Source of the DNA: an uncultured Prevotellaceae bacterium
GTDB taxonomy: Bacteria; Bacteroidota; Bacteroidia; Bacteroidales; Bacteroidaceae
Assembly (NCBI GenBank): GCA_947306605.1
Contig: CAMZHB010000109.1
Location: forward strand, 1 to 6,175
Direction of reading: 5' to 3'
Length of the DNA stretch: 6,175 nt
The notes below the pieces were generated by a model. That model was not told the DNA's origin and made no database searches. It saw only the letters and a list, made by a program, of their open reading frames with translations. Of the stretch, positions 1-6,175 are shown one piece after another. Both the position numbers and the translations under genes were made by a program. Within the stretch, counting starts at the first letter, position 1, and each line of letters opens with the position of its first letter.

Positions 1-1697
1 CGCTGATGATAAACATGGTGGCGTTCGAGATAAGCAAGCGTCTGAACATGCCTTATACTCCGATGGCAACACCCGTGGACGTCATCGTGAACTGTGAGTA
101 CAAGGGCGATTTCCAATTGAGCGACCAGGTGGAAGTGAACAAGAACCGTGTGCCGGTAACTGAAATGACTAAGACCGACAACGTGTATCCTGAAGTGACC
201 GGCGGTTACCTCATCGAAGTGGACGCCAACTCCGGCAGTGAGCCTTTAAGGTTCGCGTCCAATCGTTTTAACACGCCTGTGACCATTCATTATCCCAAGG
301 ACGACGAGATTACCACTCACCAAAATGCATATATTGTGGATGCTTACAACCAGATGGAAGCAAGTATCTTCTCCGATAGTCCAAAAGACCCGAAGACCGG
401 TATACCAAGCCATCTTGATGTACCTTCGTTCCTGAAGCGTTTACTGTTAAGCGAGATGACGGCTAACATCGATGGCTACTATAGTGTTTACATGTTTAAG
501 GAACGTGGCGACGACCGCTTTTACTCAGCTCCGGGATGGGACTTTGACCATGCCTTCGACAATGACAGCCGTTGCTATCCGGCTAACGACATCAAGGGAT
601 TCATGAGTCTGAGCAACAAGGTGTCTATCGTTTCAGGTATGAAACCAATCATAAGCAAGGTTTTGGAAAATTATCGAAACGAGTTGCGCTTCTATTGGAG
701 CGATGCCCGCAACTACTATGGCCTGAACACAGAAAACCTGCTTGCTCTGGTTGACAGCTTGGCCGAATATATGGAAGAGTCGCAGCAATTGAACTTTACA
801 CGTTATCCTGTACTTAACCAAATGCTCCCGTTGGGTACGGGAATCCGTTACACCTACCAGGCCGAAGTGGACTTCCTGAAAGAAACTATCGCCAGCCGCA
901 TGGATTGGATGGACAAAAATGTGGGTCTGGATAAAAAGGTAGACTATACGTTGGGTGATGTGAACAACGACGGTGCCATCAATGTGGGTGACCTGACTGC
1001 AGCTGCGTCTTACATAAGCGAGAATGCCAGCGATATGTTCATACGCCGTGCCGCTGACCTCAACAATGACGGTTCCGTAACAGAGGGTGATGTCCAGTCT
1101 CTCTTGACCGAATACGTAATGCCACAGGAGAATCCTGACGGTGACGGCAGTGGCTCGACGCCTTCGACGCTTTCAGTAAATATGGCAGTTAAAACCGTTC
1201 CTGCAGGCGAAGAAACGACAGTCAATCTGAGCTATATGAGTACGTCAACTATGTGCTGCATACAGTTCGACCTCACGTTGCCTGAAGGTATCTCTTTGAT
1301 CGGTGTTGAGAAAGGTCCGCGCTTGTCGTTCCTTCACAATGTGACTACTCACAAACTCTCCGACCGCACGTACCGCATCATAGTCAATACGCTTTACGGA
1401 ACATCTATCTCGGGATCATCGGGCAAGTTCATGGAGTTGAAACTTAAGACCGATGCCTCAATGGCCAAAGGCCAATATAATTTGGAATTATCAAATGTGC
1501 TTGGTTCGCGTTCCAATTCTCAGGTAATGAAATTCCAAGACAAGACAACCGCTCTTGATGTGGACTATCCGCTCGGTTTGCATGGTGTGAAGACTGGAGA
1601 TGTCGTTTCTCCCGCTTACGATGTGACTGGCCGTTCGGTACAGTCCGACTACAAGGGTATTATTATCCGCAAGGGCAGAAAGCAACTGCAGAAATAA
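1..1697 (+). CDS. CotH kinase family protein with dockerin, cohesin-like domain and C-terminal sorting-like tail (5' partial)
   Basis: Residues are numbered from the Met codon at position 6. That codon is probably internal: the frame is open to the left edge, there is no signal peptide, and the sequence opens inside a CotH domain. Residues 1-305 match CotH (family known from the Bacillus spore-coat kinase CotH). They include a segment like the N-terminal half (NGEY-type VNCEYKGDFQLSDQVEVNKNR), then NIDGYYSVYMFKE (N154, D156) and the GWDFDHAFDND active-site-like motif (W178, D179, D181). Residues 315-372 form a dockerin-type pair of calcium loops, DVNNDG (from D318) and DLNNDG (from D351), each with Asp at loop position 12. 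After a Gly/Ser/Asp-rich linker, residues 388-521 are a beta-rich cohesin-like domain (AGEETTVNLSY, then IQFDLTLPEGISL). The last ~26 residues (YDVTGR...KGIIIRKGRK) resemble the tails of Bacteroidales secreted proteins, some of them type IX secretion signals. Kinase activity and substrate are inferred. The gene ends at TAA 1695-1697, followed by a terminator. Confidence 0.93.
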   Translation, partial: LMINMVAFEISKRLNMPYTPMATPVDVIVNCEYKGDFQLSDQVEVNKNRVPVTEMTKTDNVYPEVTGGYLIEVDANSGSEPLRFASNRFNTPVTIHYPKDDEITTHQNAYIVDAYNQMEASIFSDSPKDPKTGIPSHLDVPSFLKRLLLSEMTANIDGYYSVYMFKERGDDRFYSAPGWDFDHAFDNDSRCYPANDIKGFMSLSNKVSIVSGMKPIISKVLENYRNELRFYWSDARNYYGLNTENLLALVDSLAEYMEESQQLNFTRYPVLNQMLPLGTGIRYTYQAEVDFLKETIASRMDWMDKNVGLDKKVDYTLGDVNNDGAINVGDLTAAASYISENASDMFIRRAADLNNDGSVTEGDVQSLLTEYVMPQENPDGDGSGSTPSTLSVNMAVKTVPAGEETTVNLSYMSTSTMCCIQFDLTLPEGISLIGVEKGPRLSFLHNVTTHKLSDRTYRIIVNTLYGTSISGSSGKFMELKLKTDASMAKGQYNLELSNVLGSRSNSQVMKFQDKTTALDVDYPLGLHGVKTGDVVSPAYDVTGRSVQSDYKGIIIRKGRKQLQK

Positions 1698-1700
1698 ATC

Positions 1701-1719
1701 TGCCGGAAAATGACCGGCA
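1701..1719 (+). repeat. small hairpin just after the CotH stop codon
   Basis: A perfect 6-bp inverted repeat (TGCCGG at 1701-1706, CCGGCA at 1714-1719) encloses a 7-base A-rich loop. It starts 3 bases after the stop codon and only 4 bases before the main terminator stem. It has no U tract of its own, so it may support the terminator or protect the 3' end of the transcript. That role is inferred. Confidence 0.55.
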
Positions 1720-1723
1720 CACT

Positions 1724-1768
1724 ACCCCCGAAAGCATCACTGGTGTTTTCGGGGGTGTTTTGTTTCTT
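1724..1768 (+). terminator. intrinsic terminator of the CotH-family gene
   Basis: The left arm ACCCCCGAAAGCA (1724-1736) pairs with TGTTTTCGGGGGT (1744-1756). This gives a 13-bp stem with a single G-U pair and a 7-base loop. It is followed immediately by the T-rich tract GTTTTGTTTCTT (1757-1768). The CCCCCG/CGGGGG base and the T tract on the plus side only make this a classical one-way Rho-independent terminator. It lies 27 bases after the stop codon and separates this gene from the peptidase gene downstream. Confidence 0.9.
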
Positions 1769-1804
1769 CCAAAGAATGGAAACAGTATTTCGATGAAACG
1801 AAAA

Positions 1805-1886
1805 GGCTTTTGGAAAAGCCGAGGAAGGATTTATGTTTTCCATCCCAGCGTCATTGCTTTCAGAAGGACAAGTCCAAATGGTCCTT
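1805..1886. repeat. two weak inverted repeats in the intergenic stretch
   Basis: GGCTTT/AAAGCC (1805-1810 and 1815-1820, 4-base loop, with A/T flanks) and AAGGAC/GTCCTT (1864-1869 and 1881-1886, 11-base loop) lie between the terminator and the promoter. Neither has a U tract. They could be operator sites or remnants of structure, or chance. Apart from these I see nothing convincing between 1769 and 1921. Confidence 0.3.
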
Positions 1887-1921
1887 ATACCTATAATTAA
1901 TGTAAAAAAGACAGCTAGGCG

Positions 1922-1952
1922 TTGGCCGAGTCTGCGCTTTTCCTTAACTTTG
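1922..1952 (+). promoter_or_regulatory. Bacteroidetes-type promoter of the C1 peptidase gene
   Basis: TAACTTTG at 1945-1952 fits the Bacteroidetes -7 consensus TAnnTTTG exactly. A TTG at 1922-1924 sits 20 bases upstream, close to the spacing expected for the -33 TTTG element, though this half is weak. Transcription would start near 1957-1960, leaving a leader of about 32-35 bases. That leader (up to 1991) is almost entirely A and T and has no purine-rich Shine-Dalgarno sequence, as is common in this phylum, where AT-rich unstructured leaders replace strong ribosome binding sites. The position relative to the ATG at 1992 supports that start codon. Confidence 0.75.
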
Positions 1953-1991
1953 CAAATTAGAACTATAATATTAATAATAATCGTACTTTTT

Positions 1992-2054
1992 ATGAAGACA
2001 TTTAGACTCTTTTTTGTCATTGCAGTTCTGTCGCTTGGCACTTCGGTTCAGGCA
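1992..2054 (+). other. signal peptide of the C1 peptidase
   Basis: The first 21 residues begin MKTFRLFFVIAVLSLG and end TSVQA. They have basic residues at 2 and 5, a hydrophobic core from about 6 to 16, and small residues at -3/-1 (Val, Ala), which fits signal peptidase I cleavage before Gln22. There is no lipobox Cys, so the protein is not a lipoprotein. Only about 58 residues separate this site from Gln80, too few for a standard I29-type propeptide. Confidence 0.88.
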
Positions 2055-5000
2055 CAGGTAAAACAGGGCAAGGTCAATGAAGTCCCAGACTTTGTTTATG
2101 GACAGAATCCGGATCCGTCGCTGATGGTTCGCCGTGCCGATGCACGCTCCAAAGGCGTGAATCCCGCTCCCCAGCGTCCGGATCATTGGAACAACGCGAC
2201 GCTGAAGTTTTTTCCGCCGATTTTCAATCAGGCAGGTCCTTCGTGCATGGGTTCGTCGTATGTAGGTTACATTTTTACGACCGAAATGAACTCCCTTCGT
2301 AACGCAGACGGTTCACTGCCCGAGAATCAGTATGCCATTTTCTTTAACTGGCTGCTGACCCGTGGTGGCTCACCGAAGGCCACGATGCTGCGTGCAGTGG
2401 GCGACCCCAACAGTGTGGTTTACGGCGGTCGCACCTATTCCACAAAGTTCGGCTATCAGGAATGGGATGAACTCGATTTTGGTTGGATGCAAGGTTACGA
2501 CAAGTGGTACCACGCCATGCACAATCGTATTACCGGGAATGCGACTTTCCCGAAAGATGTTATCACTGAAGAAGGCCGCGAGGCTGTGAAGCAGTGGGTA
2601 TGGAATCACAATGGTGACGACGATTTCTATGGCGGTGGCGTGTGCTACGTGACTGTGGGTGCCTCGATGATTAACGGGAATATTAAGAAAACGGCCGCTA
2701 ATGAGGAAGCCGGTGTCGTTGGCAAGCGTTACGTGAGTTGTTGGGGGCCGTCAATGAATCACGCCCTGACCATTGTGGGCTATGATGATCGCATTGAGTT
2801 CGATCTCGACTCAAACGGCGTGTATGGTGAAAAAGATAAGGATGAAGTCGGCGCCTGGGTCGTGATGAACAGCTGGGGCGACGGTTGGGAAAACCAGGGA
2901 TGGATATATGTGCCCTACAAGTATGGGGCCGAATGCGACCATCAGAAGTGGCCTTGGAAACCTGAAGTGCAGTACGCCCGTAAAAACTATACGCCGCTGC
3001 GGACCATCAAAATCAAGATGGACTACAGCGACCGCCGTGGCATGAACCTCGTGGCCGGTATTAGCTCTGACACCAGTGCGACGTCGCCTACCTCAACGGT
3101 AAACTTCGAACATTTCAGAAACGTGGGAGCAAGTTATGCTTCAGCCTCAGAAAAACCGGCACCACAGACACCAATGCTCGGTCGCTGGCTTGACGGTTAT
3201 CATCACGAACCGATGGAGTTCGGTTATGACTTGACAGACTTGAGTATGGGTTTCGACCGTTCCAAACCGCTGAAATACTTCTTCATCATCAACACACGCT
3301 TCATCAGTCAGAACCGTACAACTGAAGCCGACAGCGGTCACGTGTACAGTTGTTCGCTGATGGACTACGAATTCGACAAGTATGGTATTGAGTTGCCCTT
3401 TACCACTGAGACCGTGGATGTGCCAGGCGGCGGCCAAGTAACCATGCTTTCGGTGATTGTCAATGGCGAAAGCATGGGCAAGCCTACAAACCTAATGATT
3501 GACGGTAATACTCTGACTTGGCAACCGGCTGAGGATTGCTCCTTCGTGGTCGACAAATACTATATTTTGGCCGATGGCGTGACCATTGATAGTGTGGCTA
3601 AAGACGTGACAACCTATACCGTCGTTGATGGCAGCGCCGCCAACTACACGGTGGTAGCCAAATGTGTTTCCGGACCTATCGCCCGCCTGTCGGAACCCAC
3701 CAACTCAGTGCGCAACTACACTCCAGTGGAATCGGAAGGCGATAACCTTGTGGCTTCGTTCGACGGCAGTGGTTTCAGTTGTCCGAATGTGTTTAACCGT
3801 CGAATGAACGAGGCAACCATCGAGTTCTGGCTCAAGCCTTCGTCAACTTACAATTACAATCAGGATATAGGTCCCGGTTGGGGTACATTCTACATGCACT
3901 CCACTTCAAGCCGTGGCATTTACTACGGCTGGAATACAACGAGTGGAGACCGCGCCACGCCCAGTTCTTTACTGACACTTGATTCTTGGCAACACGTGGC
4001 AGTCACGATTGCGGGCAATGTGATGACGCTTTATGTTAATGGAAAGCAAAAGAGTACATTTACCTCCAGCGGCTATTCCGGTATTTCTGAAATCAACAAT
4101 TTCGTATTCGGTTCCCAATATGGCATGTATGGTAAGATGGATGAAGTGCGTATTTGGAGTAAAGCCAGAACGGCCGCTGAAATCTTGCGTAATTATACTC
4201 TCGAAGTGACTAATCCGGTTGGTCAGTCAGATTTGTTGGCATACTATAAGATGGACCAGATTAAAGTGAATGGCCAAACGATGCTCCGCGACTGTGCCAA
4301 AGGCCATCATGCCTATCTGACCGATGCCAACAACACACCGACGTCGGTGGATAACTCTTTCTTGAAGAAGACTGATGAATTCCGCCGTGTCGGTTTCCGT
4401 TATGAAAACATTCCGTATTATGCCGGCGATGCCATTGAATTCATTCCCACTGGCGACATGAACACAACGGTGGAGTGGCTTTGGAATGTGCCTGCGGCTG
4501 ATGTGACAAATCTCAAGATTAATCGTCCCTCCATAGTCTTCCCGAAAGCCGGAACTTACGACGTGACGTTAACCGTGAAGGACCTTAAAGGTAATACAGC
4601 CGACTCTACACGTACAATAGAGATACTTGCTGCTGACGAAAGTGACATCGTAGCCGACTTCGACATCGTGTCTGCTGACATGCCTGTGGGCGACCACTTC
4701 AGTTTCATCAACCGTTCCAAAGGCCGTGGCCTTACCTACGAATGGTCGATGCCCGGTGCAGAGGTTGAGAAAGTGAACACATTCAATGCCGGTGCCATTT
4801 ATGAGAGCATCGGAGAGCATGAAGTTACCTTGAAGGTAACGGGCAAGGCCGGAAGCAAGAGTGTGACAAAGAGTGTCAATACCCGTAACATCGCACCGGC
4901 CGTGGCCTTCAAGGTACAGCCTTATAGCGTTGTCAAAGGTGACCCCGTATTCTTCGAGGACGAGAGCCGTTACAAACCGACCAGCTGGTCTTGGGAAATT

Positions 5001-6175
5001 ACCAACAGCAAGACCCACATCATTCTTGTCGACAACGAAGGCACCGACGGACACTCCAAGACGTATTACAAGGATTTGGCTCCCGGTTACTACAATGTGA
5101 CACTCAATGCTTCCAATGAAGTGGGGAAATCGTCATTAACCGAGACTTCAGCCTTCGTTGTGACCAATGCCAACTCGTTCAATGGACTGCAATTCCAAGG
5201 CGCCGGAGAACTTGTGACCATTAAGGATATAATACCCGCAACCACGCGTGCCTTTACCATCGAATGGTGGATGCGTGCCAACGAGGTGGCCAATGCCATT
5301 ACCATGAAGAACGAAGAGGCCGGCATCACGTTGCAAAGCACTGCAACAGGTGCTCTCACCGTGAAACAGGGCAACACGATATCCACCAGCGACGACGGAT
5401 TCATCATCAAGGGCGAATGGCATCACTATGCTGTCGTTTATGCTGCTGGCAAGGTTTCCTACTATCGTGACGGCAATCTGGTGAACAACAATTCGACGAG
5501 TCTTGGAGTCTCAGGTGTAAACCTGAAGGGAGATTTTGTGATTGGCAACACTACCGAAGGCAGCCACTGCATTATTGACGAATTCCGCGTATGGAACAAA
5601 GTGATGTCGCAGGCCATGTTGCGCGAAGTCTGCAACAACCCCATCGAGGATATCAGTGCAGCGGAGGCTGATCTCAAGCTTCAAGTTTACTTCAACTTCA
5701 ACCATTCCAGTGGCAATGCCATTGACCTTACGTCCAATCAGCGTGACGGCGTGCGTTCAGGCTTTGGTCCCGACGGTGACGCGTGGGTAACTTCACTGGG
5801 TGTGTTCTCGCTCAATTTCGATGACGACCTTACTGCAGTCGACGTTACTGAAGGTCTTATGTATAACTACAAGAAGCCGTTCATTACCACCGGAAAGTCG
5901 GTTAACTTCAATGGTCCCACCCGTTTCAAGGAACTGGAGACCGAAACGGAGCGTTCGCCTTGGGTCATGAAGAACTATATCGTCACCGACACCGTGACTA
6001 CCAGTGTTCACGTTGACGTGCAGAAGACCAATGAACTCACTGTGGAGACAGAGTGGAGCAGTTTCGCTTCCCCGCTCTACAATCACCTGCTCTATCAAAC
6101 CATAGAGTTGCCAGAGGGTTACTACCGTTTCTCCATCACTCACGACCGTACCGACTCCAAGGACCCGCAGGTAAG
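1992..6175 (+). CDS. secreted papain-type (C1) cysteine peptidase with FN3, LamG and PKD-like modules (3' partial)
   Basis: The frame is open from ATG 1992 to the right edge: 1394 complete codons with no stop. Residues 1-21 are a signal peptide (K2/R5, hydrophobic core, cleavage after VQA), so the product is exported. The catalytic domain, about 72-320, has NQAGPSCMGSSY (oxyanion Gln80, nucleophile Cys85), MNHALTIVGYDD (His257) and VMNSWGDGWENQGW (Asn293): the papain triad. Cys85 is followed by Met where papain has Trp. An acidic loop, DLDSNGVYGEKDKDE (271-285), lies between His and Asn. Next come a beta-rich segment (324-497, not recognised), FN3 (498-573), LamG (about 584-790; WQHVAVTI, DEVRIWSKAR), three divergent PKD-like domains (797-885, 887-967, 968-1060; AGTYDVTLTV, IGEHEVTLKV, PGYYNVTLNA) and a second LamG (about 1062-1265; FTIEWWMR, DEFRVWNK). 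From about 1269 a further domain begins, ending in YQTIELPEGYYRFSI, reminiscent of DUF5013-type domains. Protein or peptide hydrolysis is inferred from the triad; substrate unknown. It is transcribed from its own promoter. The C-terminal anchor or sorting signal lies beyond the window. Confidence 0.94.
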   Translation, partial: MKTFRLFFVIAVLSLGTSVQAQVKQGKVNEVPDFVYGQNPDPSLMVRRADARSKGVNPAPQRPDHWNNATLKFFPPIFNQAGPSCMGSSYVGYIFTTEMNSLRNADGSLPENQYAIFFNWLLTRGGSPKATMLRAVGDPNSVVYGGRTYSTKFGYQEWDELDFGWMQGYDKWYHAMHNRITGNATFPKDVITEEGREAVKQWVWNHNGDDDFYGGGVCYVTVGASMINGNIKKTAANEEAGVVGKRYVSCWGPSMNHALTIVGYDDRIEFDLDSNGVYGEKDKDEVGAWVVMNSWGDGWENQGWIYVPYKYGAECDHQKWPWKPEVQYARKNYTPLRTIKIKMDYSDRRGMNLVAGISSDTSATSPTSTVNFEHFRNVGASYASASEKPAPQTPMLGRWLDGYHHEPMEFGYDLTDLSMGFDRSKPLKYFFIINTRFISQNRTTEADSGHVYSCSLMDYEFDKYGIELPFTTETVDVPGGGQVTMLSVIVNGESMGKPTNLMIDGNTLTWQPAEDCSFVVDKYYILADGVTIDSVAKDVTTYTVVDGSAANYTVVAKCVSGPIARLSEPTNSVRNYTPVESEGDNLVASFDGSGFSCPNVFNRRMNEATIEFWLKPSSTYNYNQDIGPGWGTFYMHSTSSRGIYYGWNTTSGDRATPSSLLTLDSWQHVAVTIAGNVMTLYVNGKQKSTFTSSGYSGISEINNFVFGSQYGMYGKMDEVRIWSKARTAAEILRNYTLEVTNPVGQSDLLAYYKMDQIKVNGQTMLRDCAKGHHAYLTDANNTPTSVDNSFLKKTDEFRRVGFRYENIPYYAGDAIEFIPTGDMNTTVEWLWNVPAADVTNLKINRPSIVFPKAGTYDVTLTVKDLKGNTADSTRTIEILAADESDIVADFDIVSADMPVGDHFSFINRSKGRGLTYEWSMPGAEVEKVNTFNAGAIYESIGEHEVTLKVTGKAGSKSVTKSVNTRNIAPAVAFKVQPYSVVKGDPVFFEDESRYKPTSWSWEITNSKTHIILVDNEGTDGHSKTYYKDLAPGYYNVTLNASNEVGKSSLTETSAFVVTNANSFNGLQFQGAGELVTIKDIIPATTRAFTIEWWMRANEVANAITMKNEEAGITLQSTATGALTVKQGNTISTSDDGFIIKGEWHHYAVVYAAGKVSYYRDGNLVNNNSTSLGVSGVNLKGDFVIGNTTEGSHCIIDEFRVWNKVMSQAMLREVCNNPIEDISAAEADLKLQVYFNFNHSSGNAIDLTSNQRDGVRSGFGPDGDAWVTSLGVFSLNFDDDLTAVDVTEGLMYNYKKPFITTGKSVNFNGPTRFKELETETERSPWVMKNYIVTDTVTTSVHVDVQKTNELTVETEWSSFASPLYNHLLYQTIELPEGYYRFSITHDRTDSKDPQV

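Noticed and set aside
6..8. The Met codon at position 6 as the true start of the CotH-family gene
   Set aside because: The frame is open to the left edge, there is no signal peptide although the product should be exported, and the CotH domain is already under way at this point.
1793..1900. A 35-codon plus-strand frame starting MKRKGFWK in the intergenic stretch
   Set aside because: It has a basic start but no promoter box or ribosome binding signal. It begins just after a terminator and matches no family I recognise. Conservation in relatives would be needed to call it.
1889..1900. A TATAAT-like sequence as a sigma-70 promoter
   Set aside because: Bacteroidetes promoters use TAnnTTTG, and a full match lies nearer the start codon. 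No paired TTGACA is present.
1649..2041. A 130-codon minus-strand frame across the intergenic region
   Set aside because: It runs antisense through the terminator, the promoter and the starts of both neighbouring genes. It has no recognisable protein pattern, and the plus-strand features explain the region.
4569..5054. A 161-codon minus-strand frame inside the peptidase gene
   Set aside because: It is antisense to the PKD-like modules, which make sense as protein in the plus frame. Its own translation shows no domain.
5793..6143. A 116-codon minus-strand frame near the right edge
   Set aside because: It is a shadow of the continuous plus-strand peptidase frame, with no signal of its own.

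Overview
The window looks like chromosomal DNA from a gut- or oral-type Bacteroidales bacterium, most likely a Prevotella relative. Three things point there: a Bacteroidetes-type promoter box (TAACTTTG) upstream of an AT-rich leader with no Shine-Dalgarno sequence; a C-terminal tail on the first protein that resembles the short sorting tails of Bacteroidales secreted proteins; and very long exported proteins built from LamG, PKD, FN3 and dockerin-type modules. The genus is an inference from style, not from a marker gene.

Layout: (1) Positions 1-1697 hold the 3' part of a plus-strand gene for a CotH-kinase-family protein. It continues as a dockerin-type calcium-binding pair, a cohesin-like beta domain and a C-terminal sorting-like tail. 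Its true start lies left of the window. (2) Positions 1698-1991 are intergenic: a small hairpin, a strong intrinsic terminator, a stretch with two weak inverted repeats, then a promoter and an A/T-rich leader. (3) Positions 1992-6175 are one uninterrupted plus-strand reading frame of at least 1394 codons that runs off the right edge. It encodes a secreted papain-type (C1) cysteine peptidase. The Cys85/His257/Asn293 triad is visible, and it is followed by an unassigned beta-rich segment, an FN3 module, a LamG module, three PKD-like modules, a second LamG module and the start of a further domain.

Both proteins appear to be exported and to act outside the cytoplasm: one a presumed protein-kinase-fold protein with calcium-binding modules, the other a protease with several binding or spacer modules. 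They point the same way, but the terminator and the new promoter between them suggest separate transcripts, so a shared function is only a suggestion from neighbourhood. I see no mobile element, RNA gene or CRISPR array. The most distinctive points are the calcium-loop-like insertion in the peptidase active-site region, the LamG-PKD-PKD-PKD-LamG arrangement, and the dockerin and cohesin-like modules side by side in the CotH protein.
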